DNA of 64,000 nucleotides, from assembly GCF_009708175.1 (NCBI RefSeq), contig NZ_WMBB01000002.1, forward strand, positions 372,001-436,000, read 5' to 3'. The notes beneath the pieces were generated by a model. The model did no database searches and was not told the origin of the DNA. It saw nothing but the letters and a program-made list of their open reading frames with translations. The translations under genes were made by a program, and so were the position numbers. This document shows, in pieces, positions 16,910-26,572 of this stretch. Origin of the DNA: Nocardia aurantiaca (GTDB lineage: Bacteria; Actinomycetota; Actinomycetes; Mycobacteriales; Mycobacteriaceae). Numbering within the stretch: position 1 is the stretch's first letter; every line of letters begins with the position of its first letter.

Positions 16910-18202
16910 TCAGTGCCCGAGTGGCTTGCCGATCCGGCTCGGGGCGTGCCCGTGCACGCCCTCGGCGTACGCGGTCTCCGCGTGCAGCGCGAAGTCGATG
17001 CCGCCGATCTCGTCCTCCTTGGCGATCCGGAAACCGATGACCTTGTCCAGCACCTTGCCCAGCAGGAACGTCACCCCGAAGGCGAAGGCCGCCACCGTCA
17101 CCACGCCCAAGGCCTGCTTCCCGAGCTGGCCCGGTCCGCCGCCGTAGAACAGGCCCTTCGGGCCGCCGGTCATGACCGCCGAGCAGAGCAGACCGACCAG
17201 CAGCGTGCCCACGATGCCGCCCACCAAGTGCACGCCCACCACATCCAGCGAATCGTCGTAGTTGCCCTTGAACTTCCAGCTCACCGCGAACGAACACACC
17301 ACGCCCGCAACCAGACCCACGACCACCGCGCCCATCGTGTTCACCTCGCCGCAGGACGGCGTGATGGCCACCAGACCGGCCACCGCGCCCGAGGCCGCGC
17401 CGAAGGTGGTCGGCTTGCCGTCGCGGCGCGCCTCGACCACCAGCCAGCCGAGCATGCCCAGACAGCCCGCCACCAGCGTGTTCAGGAATACCGCCGCCGC
17501 CAGACCATTGGCGGACAGGGCCGAACCGGCATTGAAGCCGAACCAGCCGAACCACAGCAGACCCGCGCCCAGCAGCACGAACGGCAGATTGTGCGGTCGC
17601 ATGGCATCGGTCTTGAAGCCCACGCGCGGACCCAGCACCAGTGCCATGGCCAGTGCCGAAGCGCCCGAGGCGATCTCGACCACCAGGCCGCCCGCGTAGT
17701 CCAGCGCGCCCAGCTTGGCCAGCCAGCCGTCCGGGGTCCACACCCAGTGTGAGATCGGCGCGTACACGATGAGCGCCCACACGGGCACGAAGATCATCCA
17801 TGCCGAGAACTTGGCGCGGTCGGCGATCGCACCGCTGATCAGGGCGACGGTCAGGATGGCGAAGGTCAGCTGGAAGGTGACGTACAGCAGTTCCGGCACC
17901 GCCGCGCCGCTCTTGTCCACCACGTGCAGCGTGTTCGGATCGATTCCGGCAAGCCCGACATGGCCGAGATTGCCGATGATTCCGCCGCCGGCGTCATCCC
18001 CGAACGCCAGGCTGTACCCGAACAGCAGCCACACCACCGTCACGAGCGGAATCGAGATGAAGCTCATCATCAGCATGTTGAGCACACCGCTGGACCGCAC
18101 CATGCCGCCGTAGAAGATCGCGAGTCCGGGTGTCATCAACAGCACCAGCGCCGTGGCGGCCAAGAGCCAGGCCGTGGCTGCCGGGTCGAGGTGGGGTGTC
18201 AT
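16910..18202 (-). CDS. amt: ammonium transporter Amt
   Basis: 430 aa, eleven hydrophobic segments starting AWLLAATALVLLMTPGLAIF. The Amt signature LDYAGGLVVEIASG lies near residue 165, the pore histidines are in SHWVW and VGVHLVGGIVG, and the conserved NAGSALSANG segment follows GWFGFN. It takes up ammonium as a trimer. GGAAGGAG precedes the ATG. Upstream is a two-pair GlnR-like operator, so expression should rise under nitrogen limitation. In many actinobacteria amt is followed by glnB and glnD; here the gene is monocistronic, with a terminator and a convergent gene behind it. Confidence 0.95.
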   Translation of the reverse strand: MTPHLDPAATAWLLAATALVLLMTPGLAIFYGGMVRSSGVLNMLMMSFISIPLVTVVWLLFGYSLAFGDDAGGGIIGNLGHVGLAGIDPNTLHVVDKSGAAVPELLYVTFQLTFAILTVALISGAIADRAKFSAWMIFVPVWALIVYAPISHWVWTPDGWLAKLGALDYAGGLVVEIASGASALAMALVLGPRVGFKTDAMRPHNLPFVLLGAGLLWFGWFGFNAGSALSANGLAAAVFLNTLVAGCLGMLGWLVVEARRDGKPTTFGAASGAVAGLVAITPSCGEVNTMGAVVVGLVAGVVCSFAVSWKFKGNYDDSLDVVGVHLVGGIVGTLLVGLLCSAVMTGGPKGLFYGGGPGQLGKQALGVVTVAAFAFGVTFLLGKVLDKVIGFRIAKEDEIGGIDFALHAETAYAEGVHGHAPSRIGKPLGH

Positions 18203-18230
18203 GCGATAACTCCTTCCACGCGGTGATCGC

Positions 18231-18273
18231 GTTGCGTGGAAGTTACCGAATCCTCACGTTAAGGCGCTGTTAC
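18231..18273 (-). promoter_or_regulatory. GlnR-type operator upstream of amt
   Basis: Read on the minus strand: GTAAC-n6-TTAAC, then 11 nt, then GTAAC-n6-GCAAC (half-sites at 18273-18269, 18262-18258, 18246-18242, 18235-18231). This matches the actinobacterial GlnR pattern of gTnAC-n6-GnAAC pairs and sits 29-71 nt before the amt start codon. It predicts nitrogen-responsive control. Confidence 0.8.
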
Positions 18274-18441
18274 AAAAATGAGTCTTCGGATACCTGCCCG
18301 TAACAGCCCTAGCTGCGCAGTCCCGATTCTCCGCGCCTTCGGCGCCCGGCGTGGAGCCGTCGGACTCGGACACGCGTGCCCACGATTCAGGGGCCGCTCG
18401 ATTCCGGGCACGCCCCAGGAGTTGGTCCCGACCTTGCGAAA

Positions 18442-19278
18442 TCAGCTGTTGCGCTGGCCTCGCCCCTTACGGTCCAGCGCGCGCGATCCGCGCGGCCCGG
18501 GCACCGGATTGCCGTCGTCGAGCGCCATCCATTCGGCGGTGACGAGCCACTGCATCTGGGCCCGGGCGTCGGCTGTGTCGTTGAACACGCGCCGACCCCG
18601 GTCATCACGCAGTTCGTAGGCCATGACCGACCAGCGCGGCGGGCGGCCGAGCTCGGCCACCTGGTCCCGCAGATAGGCCGCCACCAGCGTGCCGATGGTG
18701 TTCACCGGGCGCAGCGAGACCCGGTTACCGTACCGGGCGGCATGGAAACGCCTTCCGGCACACAGGGATCGGGGCGCGGCGTTGTAGGCGATCCAGCCGG
18801 CGCGCTGGGCGCGCTCGATCAGCCACAGGTGCTTGATGGAGGTCGGCGGGATATCGCCCACCCGCTCGCGGATCAGGCCGATCACCGGTTCGGAGAGCAG
18901 GATGTCGCGCCGCGTCGGGCCGGTGCCGCGCCCGGTCCAGTACTCGTCGGTCAGCTTGGCCAGCACCCGCCCGAAGTCGTCGATGCTGCGCTGCGCCCGG
19001 CGGCCCAGCCGCTCGATGCGCTCGGCCTCGGCCCGCATGTCGTTTTGCACGATGAGGGTGCGGATGGCCGCCAGGGTCGGTACCTGGCCGCGCTGCAGCA
19101 GTTCCAGAATCGCGCCCGCGGTGGCGGGATCGGCGGCGGCGGACACCGGGAGCGAAGCCCGTTTGATGTCGTAATCAGCCGGGCTGATCGCCCGGCTGAG
19201 CAGTCCGACCGCGGCGGAATCACCGGCGAATTCGGTACTGGAGAGCCAGGCGGCGGCGATGTCGTCGTGCGACGGCAC
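18442..19278 (-). CDS. unknown cytoplasmic protein
   Basis: 278 aa from the GTG at 19278, chosen for GGAGGA 8 nt upstream; the frame is open to 19413 without a better site. It has no TM helix or signal peptide. The N-terminal half is helical with hydrophobic spacing (ATAGAILELLQRGQVPTLAAI, then RTLIVQND). The middle has RRDILLSEPVIGLIRERVGD and the end mixes basic segments (RGRRVFNDTADARAQMQWL). I do not recognise the family. It is transcribed divergently from dnaX across a 425-nt gap, and its arginine content may reflect nucleic acid binding, which is only a guess. Confidence 0.7.
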   Translation of the reverse strand: MPSHDDIAAAWLSSTEFAGDSAAVGLLSRAISPADYDIKRASLPVSAAADPATAGAILELLQRGQVPTLAAIRTLIVQNDMRAEAERIERLGRRAQRSIDDFGRVLAKLTDEYWTGRGTGPTRRDILLSEPVIGLIRERVGDIPPTSIKHLWLIERAQRAGWIAYNAAPRSLCAGRRFHAARYGNRVSLRPVNTIGTLVAAYLRDQVAELGRPPRWSVMAYELRDDRGRRVFNDTADARAQMQWLVTAEWMALDDGNPVPGPRGSRALDRKGRGQRNS

Positions 19279-19703
19279 TTGGCATGTCCTCCGAGAGATT
19301 TGGTTGTGCCCCGGTCGGGATGAGGGACCGGCCGGGGCAACCAACCTGATGAAGGTTTGGCTACCGAAGTTGCCGACGTCCACGGTAGCCAAAAGATTGC
19401 GATCTTGCCGCATCGGTTGACCGGATCGTTATGTCGGCTCTGTGGTGTCGAAACAGAACGTAAGTCTGTATCTGGTCACGTACCAGGTAAATGGTTTTGG
19501 ACAATCAGTCCGTAAGAATGCGCTGAGAATTAGCTGATGGATTTGTCGGGGTATCCGTTCGGGTCGGTCGGTTCTGACCGGTCCTCAGGACTGAGTGTGA
19601 TCTACGCCATAGTTCGAGTAGTTCACGGGACAGAACCGACGTACCCGGCGACCGGTCCGGCGGCGCATCGCCACCTGTCGGCCTGCCCCGGTAACCTCTC
19701 CCC
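19279..19703. other. 425-nt divergent gap upstream of dnaX
   Basis: It should hold the promoters of the unknown gene (-) and dnaX (+). It is less GC-rich around 19430-19560. I see no gene. An SRP RNA, which I recall near dnaX in M. tuberculosis, is not recognisable here: the conserved GGAAG-AGCA core is absent on both strands. Confidence 0.5.
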
Positions 19704-22655
19704 GTGGCTCTGTACCGGAAGTACCGACCGGCAACGTTCGCTGAAGTGGTGGGTCAGGAGCACGTCACCGATCCCCTGAGTATCGCGCTCGACACCGGGC
19801 GGATCAGTCATGCCTACCTGTTCTCGGGGCCGCGCGGGTGTGGCAAGACCTCCTCGGCGCGCATTCTCGCGCGCTCGCTGAACTGTGTGCAGGGCCCGAC
19901 CTCCAAGCCCTGCGGCGTGTGCCCGTCGTGTGTGGCGCTCGGGCCGGGCGGTTCCGGCAACCTCGACGTCATCGAGCTCGACGCCGCCAGCCACGGCGGT
20001 GTGGACGACACCCGCGAACTGCGGGACCGCGCCTTCTACGCCCCGGCCGAATCCCGGTACCGCGTCTTCATCGTCGACGAGGCGCACATGGTCACCACCG
20101 CGGGCTTCAACGCGCTGCTCAAGATCGTGGAGGAGCCGCCCGCCCACCTGATCTTCGTCTTCGCCACCACCGAGCCGGACAAGGTGCTGCCCACCATCCG
20201 CTCGCGCACCCACCACTACCCCTTCCGGCTGCTCCCGCCCGCCACCATGCGCGGGTTGCTCGGCAAGATCTGCGACCAGGAGGGGGTGCGGGTCGAAGAG
20301 TCGGTATACCCCTTGGTAATTCGCGCCGGCGGCGGCTCCCCGCGTGACAGCCTCAGCGTGCTGGACCAGCTGCTGGCGGGCGCGGGCCCCGAGGGCGTCA
20401 CCTATCCGCGCGCGGTGGCGCTGCTCGGCGTCACCGACGTAGCCCTGATCGACGACGCCGTCGAGGCTCTCGTGGCCGCCGACGGCGCGGCCCTGTTCGG
20501 CACCATCGACCGCGTGGTGGAGGCGGGCCACGACCCGCGCCGCTTCGCCACCGACCTGCTCGAGCGCCTGCGTGACCTCATCCTGCTGCGCGCGGTCCCG
20601 GACGCCACCGACCGCAACCTGGTCACCGGGCCCGGGGACGTCATCGACCGCATGCGCTCGCAGGCCGACCGCCTCGGCCCCGCCGCTCTGGCCCGCCACG
20701 CCGAACTCCTGCACGAGGGCCTCGGCGATATGCGCGGCGCCACCAATCCCCGCCTCCTGCTCGAGGTCATCGCCGCCCGCATGCTCCTCCCGGCAGCCTC
20801 GGACGATGAGACCGCCACCTTGCAGCGCCTGGAAACCCTGGAACGCCGAATGGCAAGCGGTGCGATCGCGCCCGCGTCGCAGTCCGCTGCCGCACCACAA
20901 CCCGGTGGGTCCGCGACTGCCGCGCCCCCGGCGACGCCCACCGCTGCAAGCGCTCCTCGCCGCCGGGGGGCCGAGGCTCTCGCCGCCCTTCGTGCGGAGA
21001 AAGCGCCCGCCGACGCCGCCCCTCAGCGCACGCAGACGGGTACGGTGTCGAGCCCCGCGGACCAGGGCCACGCTCCGCAGCCCCTCACGTCGCAGGGCGG
21101 ATCTTCCACGCCCGCAACCGATTCGGCTCCTTCGGCCGCCTTCGCGATGAATGACATTGCGGCGGTGGCGAATCCGTCCGTCGCCGGTGGCGTCGCGGTT
21201 CGCCCGCCGGAGCTCGGCCCGGTAGCGGCTGCCGCGCCCGCGCGGGAATCCGCCCCGGCCGCGCGGGTCGAGCAGCCCGCCGCCGTGACGACCGCCGCTG
21301 CGCCCGATGCCGTTCCGGTGCCCGGCAGCCCGGCCGCACGACCCGCCGGGGCTGCTCATCCCGCGGAGCGTGCTGCCGTACAACAGGCTTCGGCCCCACC
21401 CGCCGGAGCCGAACCGGCCGAACCGCTTGCTGAGCCGGGTGTTCGCCCTGCGGCTGCGGCCCTCGGCATGCCCGTGGAAGACGGTGCCGCGCAGCGCGTT
21501 TCCGCACAATCCGCGTCCGCCGCCCCGGTGGCCTCGGCCCGCGAGGCAGCGGCCGACCCGACCGCGCAAGTCGCGACTTCGGGTCCGGACGATCGGAAAT
21601 CCATGGAGTCGTCCGCTCCGGCGACGGCTCGCTCGGCGTCCTCGGTCCCGTTCGATGCACCCGCCGATCAGGTTGTGGCACAGCAGCTTTCGGCGGGGGA
21701 CGCGGTCGCGTCCAGCGGCTTCAGCGCTGCCGAGCCGGCTGCTCCGGTGGCGGCCCACGGCGCGGTCGCATCGGCGCCGGCGCAGGCTGATTCCACGCAC
21801 GATCCCGACATCGCCGGTGGTCGGGCGGCCGCCTCGGATGCCGATGCGCCGCAGACCGAAGCGGCCGGTGGTGCGGAGACGGGACTCGCCGGGGCGGTGC
21901 ATGCCGCGGACGATGTGCTGCAGGAGATCGAGGCGGCCTGGGCCGATATTCGGGCCAAGGTGCGGGAGTTCGGCGCCGCGGTGCAGGCATTGCTGACCGG
22001 GGCCAGTGTGGCGCGGGTAGAAGGGGAGACGATCGTCTTCGCGCATCTGCACGCGCCGCTGGCGCAGCGGTTGTCGCAACCGCAGAACCTGGACGCGGTG
22101 CGGTCGGCGGTCCGGGCGGTGCTGGGCCGGGATCACGACGTGCGGTGGGAGGTCGGGGGACCGGCGGCCGGTGGCGGGTCGGGAGCCAAGGCGTCGGCGG
22201 GACGTGGCCCGGCGGGCGGGCAGGCCGCGCCGAAGAAAACCGCGCCGAAGTTCTCGCGGCCGAGTCAGGCCAAGGCGGCCACGGCGGCGCCGGCCGCCGA
22301 ACCCGCGGCGGCGAGCGGGTGGGGGAGCGCCACCGCGCCCGCGCCACAGGCCCCGGCGCCCGCCGACGCGGGTCCGGCGGGCGGGGATCCCTTCGAAGGC
22401 GGCGGCGCCCGCTACGCGCCCCCGGAGGACGATATTCCGCTGCCTGACGGGCCGGACCTTCCGGACGATCCGGGGCCGGGGGACTACTCACCGGTAGGTT
22501 ATGACGGCGTCCCACCTGCTACTACGCCGGAAGAGGAGCGGGAGATGCTGGAGGAGTCGGCCAAGCCGGTGCCTCCGGAAGAGCGTCGCGACCCGGATGA
22601 GGTGGCCCTAGCGCTCTTGCGATCGGAGTTGGGCGCCACACCTCTCGAGGGTTGA
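19704..22655 (+). CDS. dnaX: DNA polymerase III subunit gamma/tau
   Basis: 983 aa from a GTG (V/MALYRKYRPATFAEVVGQ). Residues 1-370 are the AAA+ clamp-loader ATPase: Walker A SGPRGCGKTS at 41-50, the zinc module C61, C70, C73, C76, Walker B FIVDEAHM near 128, and sensor-1 FATTEP. It loads the beta clamp and tethers polymerase cores. From about 385 to 730 comes a long Ala/Pro-rich low-complexity linker. A structured block follows (about 740-815, LQEIEAAWADIRAKVREFG, then VQALLTGASVARVEGETIVF), the tau C-terminal domain, then another disordered stretch and a conserved end DEVALALLRSELGA. It is far longer than E. coli tau (643 aa), mostly because of the linker. No frameshift signal for a separate gamma form is evident. 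Confidence 0.97.
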   Translation: MALYRKYRPATFAEVVGQEHVTDPLSIALDTGRISHAYLFSGPRGCGKTSSARILARSLNCVQGPTSKPCGVCPSCVALGPGGSGNLDVIELDAASHGGVDDTRELRDRAFYAPAESRYRVFIVDEAHMVTTAGFNALLKIVEEPPAHLIFVFATTEPDKVLPTIRSRTHHYPFRLLPPATMRGLLGKICDQEGVRVEESVYPLVIRAGGGSPRDSLSVLDQLLAGAGPEGVTYPRAVALLGVTDVALIDDAVEALVAADGAALFGTIDRVVEAGHDPRRFATDLLERLRDLILLRAVPDATDRNLVTGPGDVIDRMRSQADRLGPAALARHAELLHEGLGDMRGATNPRLLLEVIAARMLLPAASDDETATLQRLETLERRMASGAIAPASQSAAAPQPGGSATAAPPATPTAASAPRRRGAEALAALRAEKAPADAAPQRTQTGTVSSPADQGHAPQPLTSQGGSSTPATDSAPSAAFAMNDIAAVANPSVAGGVAVRPPELGPVAAAAPARESAPAARVEQPAAVTTAAAPDAVPVPGSPAARPAGAAHPAERAAVQQASAPPAGAEPAEPLAEPGVRPAAAALGMPVEDGAAQRVSAQSASAAPVASAREAAADPTAQVATSGPDDRKSMESSAPATARSASSVPFDAPADQVVAQQLSAGDAVASSGFSAAEPAAPVAAHGAVASAPAQADSTHDPDIAGGRAAASDADAPQTEAAGGAETGLAGAVHAADDVLQEIEAAWADIRAKVREFGAAVQALLTGASVARVEGETIVFAHLHAPLAQRLSQPQNLDAVRSAVRAVLGRDHDVRWEVGGPAAGGGSGAKASAGRGPAGGQAAPKKTAPKFSRPSQAKAATAAPAAEPAAASGWGSATAPAPQAPAPADAGPAGGDPFEGGGARYAPPEDDIPLPDGPDLPDDPGPGDYSPVGYDGVPPATTPEEEREMLEESAKPVPPEERRDPDEVALALLRSELGATPLEG

Positions 22656-22710
22656 CAGTTCCCCTGCGCGGCAACTTAAGTTAACCGGAGTTCGCATAGT
22701 TCGGTACTAT
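22652..22710 (+). promoter_or_regulatory. candidate promoter/operator region for fadAB
   Basis: TTGACA at 22652-22657 overlaps the dnaX stop. The perfect 10-bp palindrome AACTTAAGTT lies at 22673-22682 and a TACTAT hexamer (possible -10) at 22705-22710, all in an A/T-richer patch of the 256-nt gap before fadA. The palindrome is a candidate site for a fatty-acid-responsive repressor. Confidence 0.4.
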
Positions 22711-22911
22711 GATCGGGTGGCCGTGAGTATCGGTTTCGCGAGGTTCTAAGGTATGCCCAGGCGTACGGGCTACCGGAGCGTCGACAAGCCGGCTCGTGAC
22801 GCGGTTTGTACAGCGTCAGGCGGTCGGTCGTAAGACCGGTCGGCGAGGTTATGGCCATGGCACGGCCCGCACAACGCGGTGACGGCGCACCCAAGAGAGG
22901 AAAACTCCGAT

Positions 22912-24123
22912 ATGACCACAGAGGCCTACATTTACGAGGCCATCCGCACCCCGCGCGGCCGTAACCGGAAGGGCTCGCTGCACTCGGTCAAGCCGATCGA
23001 CCTGACCACCGGTCTGGTCCACGAGCTGCGGAACCGGTTCCCCAATCTGGACGAGGACCGCATCTCGGACGTCATTCTCGGCTGCGTCTCGCCGGTCGGT
23101 GACCAGGGCGCCGACATCGCCCGCACCACCGTGCTGACCGCGGGCCTGCCCGACACCGTCGGTGGTGTGCAGCTCAACCGCTTCTGTTCCTCGGGTCTCG
23201 AGGCCGTCAACATGGCCGGTGCGCGGGTGCGCGCGGGCTTCGACGACATGATCATCGCGGGCGGCGTGGAGTCCATGTCCCGCGTGCCGATGGGCTCCGA
23301 CGGCGGCGCCATGTTCATGGACCCGAAGACCAGCTACGACAACTACATTGTCCCGCAGGGTATTTCGGCCGACCTCATCGCCACCATCGAGGGCTTCTCC
23401 CGCGAGGACGTCGACAGCTACGCCGTCCGCTCGCAGGACCTGGCGGCCAAGTCGTGGGAGAACGGCTACTTCGCCAAGTCCGTCGTCCCGGTCAAGGACA
23501 TCAACGGTCTGACCGTGCTGGACCGCGACGAGCACATGCGCCCGGGCACCACCCTCGCGGACCTCGGCAAGCTGAACCCCTCCTTCGCGGGCATCGGCGA
23601 GATGGGCGGCTTCGACGCCGTCGCCATGCAGCGATACACCTACGTCGAGAAGATCGACCACGTCCACCACGGCGGCAACTCCTCGGGCATCGTCGACGGT
23701 GCGGCCCTGGTGCTGATCGGCTCCGAGGCGGCCGGCCAGGCTTCCGGCCTGACCCCGCGTGCCCGCATCGTGTCCGCCTCGATCACGGGCGCCGACCCGA
23801 CCATCATGCTGACCGGCCCGACCCCGGCCGCGTACAAGGCCCTGGCCCAGGCCGGCCTGACGGTCGACGACATCGACCTGTTCGAGATCAACGAGGCGTT
23901 CGCCTCCGTCGTTCTGAAGTTCCAGAAGGACCTGGGCATTCCGGACGAGAAGCTGAACGTCAACGGTGGCGCGATCGCCATGGGCCACCCGCTGGGCGCC
24001 ACCGGCGCCATGATCCTCGGCACCATGGTGGACGAGCTGGAGCGTCGCAACGCCCGCCGTGCCCTGCTGACCCTGTGCATCGGCGGCGGCATGGGCGTCG
24101 CCACCATCATCGAGCGCGTCTGA
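22912..24123 (+). CDS. fadA: acetyl-CoA C-acyltransferase, trifunctional enzyme beta subunit
   Basis: 403 aa thiolase. The ATG at 22912 has AGAGAGGAAAA upstream; an earlier in-frame start at 22879 lacks support. Catalytic residues are visible: nucleophile Cys92 in [11 protein letters not shown], His359 in [10 protein letters not shown] and Cys389 in TLCIGGGMG. It cleaves 3-ketoacyl-CoA in the last step of beta-oxidation. fadB follows after 36 nt, as in the M. tuberculosis FadA/FadB (Rv0859/Rv0860) alpha2-beta2 complex, to which both proteins look closely related. Codon use is strongly biased to C/G-ending codons (AAG, CTG, GTC), as expected of a highly expressed gene. Confidence 0.95.
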   Translation: MTTEAYIYEAIRTPRGRNRKGSLHSVKPIDLTTGLVHELRNRFPNLDEDRISDVILGCVSPVGDQGADIARTTVLTAGLPDTVGGVQLNRFCSSGLEAVNMAGARVRAGFDDMIIAGGVESMSRVPMGSDGGAMFMDPKTSYDNYIVPQGISADLIATIEGFSREDVDSYAVRSQDLAAKSWENGYFAKSVVPVKDINGLTVLDRDEHMRPGTTLADLGKLNPSFAGIGEMGGFDAVAMQRYTYVEKIDHVHHGGNSSGIVDGAALVLIGSEAAGQASGLTPRARIVSASITGADPTIMLTGPTPAAYKALAQAGLTVDDIDLFEINEAFASVVLKFQKDLGIPDEKLNVNGGAIAMGHPLGATGAMILGTMVDELERRNARRALLTLCIGGGMGVATIIERV

Positions 24124-24159
24124 CGCCCACCCGAGACTTCTTCAGGAGAACGAAACACA

Positions 24160-26313
24160 ATGACTGAGAACATGATCGGCTGGGAGAAGGACGCCGACGG
24201 CATCGTCGTGCTGACCATGGACGACCCGAACCAGGGCGCCAACACCATGAACCAGCTCTACAAGGACTCCATGCGGGCCACCGTGGACCGCTTGGTGGCC
24301 GAGAAGGACGACATCACCGGTGTCGTCATCACCTCCGCGAAGAAGACCTTCTTCGCCGGCGGCGACCTCAAGAACATGATGCAGACCACCCCGGCGGACG
24401 CCGCGGCCATCATGGAGGAGCTCACCTTCATCAAGGACGACCTGCGTCGTCTGGAAACCCTTGGCAAGCCGGTGGTTTCGGCCATCAACGGCGCGGCGCT
24501 GGGCGGCGGCCTGGAGATCACCCTGGCCACTCACCACCGCATCATCGCCGACGTCAAGGGCGCTCAGGTCGGCCTGCCCGAGGTCTCCCTCGGCCTGCTC
24601 CCGGCCGGTGGCGGCGTCACCCGCATCACCCGCATGCTGGGCATCGCCAACGGCCTGATGGGCGTGCTGCTGCAGGGCCAGAAGTTCAACGCGCAGAAGG
24701 CCAAGGCCGCCGGCCTGGTCCATGAGGTCGTCTCCTCGGTGGAGGAACTGATTCCGGCCGCCAAGGCGTGGATCAAGGCCAACCCCGAGGGCGGCGTGCA
24801 GCCGTGGGACGTCAAGGGCTACAAGATCCCGGGCGGGACCCCGTCCACCCCGGCGCTGGCCGCCAATCTCCCGGCCTTCCCGGCCAACCTGCGCAAGCAG
24901 CTCAAGGGCCAGAACATGCCGGCGCCGCAGGCCATCATGGCCGCCGCGGTCGAGGGCGCGCAGGTCGACTTCGACAACGCCTCGCTCATCGAGTCCCGCT
25001 ACTTCGTGTCCCTGCTGACCGGCCCGGTCGCCAAGAACATGATCCAGGCGTTCTTCTTCGACCTGCAGCACATCAACAACGGCGGTTCGCGCCCGAAGGA
25101 TGTGCCCAAGCGTGAGATCAAGAAGGTCGGCGTGATCGGCGCGGGCATGATGGGCGCGGGCATCGCGTACGTCACCGCCAAGGCCGGCATCGACGTCGTC
25201 CTCAAGGACGTCTCGATCGAGGCCGCCAACAAGGGCAAGGACTACTCGGTCAAGCTCGAGGAGAAGGCCCTCGCGCGTGGCAAGACCACCGAGGAGAAGT
25301 CCAAGACCCTGCTCGACCGCATCAAGCCGACCGCCGACGCGGCCGACTTCGCCGGTGTCGACTTCGTCATCGAGGCCGTGTTCGAGAACCCCGATCTGAA
25401 GGCCAAGGTCTTCCAGGAGATCGAGGACATCGTGGACGCCGACGCGCTGCTCGGCTCCAACACCTCGACCCTGCCGATCACCCTGCTGGCCAATGGCGTG
25501 AAGCGGGCCGAGGACTTCATCGGCATCCACTTCTTCTCGCCGGTCGACAAGATGCCGCTGGTCGAGATCATCAAGGGCGAGAAGACCTCCGACGAGGCGC
25601 TGGCCCGGGTGTACGACTACACCCTCGCCATCCGCAAGACCCCGATCGTGGTGAACGACTCGCGCGGCTTCTACACCTCGCGCGTGATCGGCAAGTTCAT
25701 CAACGAGGCCATCATGATGCTCGGTGAGGGCATCGACCCGCAGACCATCGAGCAGGCCGGTCTGCAGGCGGGCTACCCGGCGGCGCCGTTGAAGCTGTCG
25801 GACGAGCTGAACTTCACCACCATGCAGAAGATCTACAAGGAGACCGCGGCGGCCATCCTGGCCGCGGGTGGCGAGATCGACGCCGCCTCGGGCGCGACCG
25901 CCACGATCCTCGACAAGATGGTGGGCGAGTTCGACCGCAAGGGCAAGGCCGGCGGCGCGGGCTTCTACGACTACGTCGACGGCAAGGCCACCGGTCTGTG
26001 GTCGGAGCTGCGTTCCACCTTCAAGACCTCCACCGAGCTCCCGGAGGGCGTCACCTTCCAGGACCTCGAGGACCGCATGCTGTTCGCGGAGGCCATCGAG
26101 ACCCAGAAGTGCTTCGACGAGAACGTGCTGACCTCGACCGCCGACGCCAACATCGGCTCGATCTTCGGCATCGGCTTCCCGGCCTGGACCGGTGGCACCC
26201 ACCAGTTCATCGTGGGCTACCCGGGTGGACAGGAAGCCTTCGTGGCCCGTGCCGACGAGCTGGCCGCCAAGTTCGGCAGCCGCTTCGAGGTTCCGGCTTC
26301 GCTGCGCAAGTGA
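24160..26313 (+). CDS. fadB: fatty acid oxidation complex alpha subunit (enoyl-CoA hydratase/3-hydroxyacyl-CoA dehydrogenase)
   Basis: 717 aa. Residues 1-250 form the crotonase domain ([11 protein letters not shown] oxyanion loop, [32 protein letters not shown] with the catalytic glutamate region). The NAD-binding domain starts near 322 ([17 protein letters not shown]). The HAD C-terminal domain contains [11 protein letters not shown]. It hydrates enoyl-CoA and oxidises the product to 3-ketoacyl-CoA for FadA. ATG with AGGAGAACG upstream. The last codons and stop lie inside a 24-nt tandem duplication that leaves a second copy of the stop region just downstream. Confidence 0.95.
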   Translation: MTENMIGWEKDADGIVVLTMDDPNQGANTMNQLYKDSMRATVDRLVAEKDDITGVVITSAKKTFFAGGDLKNMMQTTPADAAAIMEELTFIKDDLRRLETLGKPVVSAINGAALGGGLEITLATHHRIIADVKGAQVGLPEVSLGLLPAGGGVTRITRMLGIANGLMGVLLQGQKFNAQKAKAAGLVHEVVSSVEELIPAAKAWIKANPEGGVQPWDVKGYKIPGGTPSTPALAANLPAFPANLRKQLKGQNMPAPQAIMAAAVEGAQVDFDNASLIESRYFVSLLTGPVAKNMIQAFFFDLQHINNGGSRPKDVPKREIKKVGVIGAGMMGAGIAYVTAKAGIDVVLKDVSIEAANKGKDYSVKLEEKALARGKTTEEKSKTLLDRIKPTADAADFAGVDFVIEAVFENPDLKAKVFQEIEDIVDADALLGSNTSTLPITLLANGVKRAEDFIGIHFFSPVDKMPLVEIIKGEKTSDEALARVYDYTLAIRKTPIVVNDSRGFYTSRVIGKFINEAIMMLGEGIDPQTIEQAGLQAGYPAAPLKLSDELNFTTMQKIYKETAAAILAAGGEIDAASGATATILDKMVGEFDRKGKAGGAGFYDYVDGKATGLWSELRSTFKTSTELPEGVTFQDLEDRMLFAEAIETQKCFDENVLTSTADANIGSIFGIGFPAWTGGTHQFIVGYPGGQEAFVARADELAAKFGSRFEVPASLRK

Positions 26314-26351
26314 TTCCGGTGCTCGAGCGCCAAGTGATTCCGGTGCTCGAG
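26307..26351 (+). repeat. 24-nt tandem duplication across the fadB stop
   Basis: The 21-mer starting CAAGTGATTCC occurs at 26307-26327 and identically at 26331-26351, a period of 24. The first copy carries the final fadB codon and its TGA stop. A multiple-of-three slippage after the stop leaves the protein unchanged. Confidence 0.9.
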
Positions 26352-26361
26352 TGTTGAAATA

Positions 26362-26403
26362 CCCGGCCCGGGTCGCGAATAAGCGGCCCGGGCCGGGCGT
26401 TTT
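26362..26403 (+). terminator. intrinsic terminator of fadAB
   Basis: CCCGGCCCG (26362-26370) pairs with CGGGCCGGG (26389-26397), followed by CGTTTTA. This is a GC-rich hairpin with a short T run downstream of fadB. Confidence 0.75.
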
Positions 26404-26572
26404 ACAGGTGTGTGAAGAGGACCGGACGGGATATCCGGAGCTGAGTGAAAGGGTCCACACGCCCGTACGGTCCGCGCTACGTTGGAATGTGCGCGGGTAG
26501 AACACCGGAAGCAGCCCGTACGTTCGGTACGCGCTCGTTCCAGTTCGACGGTGTCAGTTCGAGGTGGTCCAG

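Noticed and set aside
19414..19703. SRP (4.5S) RNA expected near dnaX
   Set aside because: Searched both strands by eye for the GGAAG/AGCA core of domain IV; it is not there. The hairpin GTCCTCAGGAC is too small.
24142..26505. 787-codon antisense frame opposite fadB
   Set aside because: Product of extreme codon bias in fadB; composition (L, G, V, D, H rich) without motifs.
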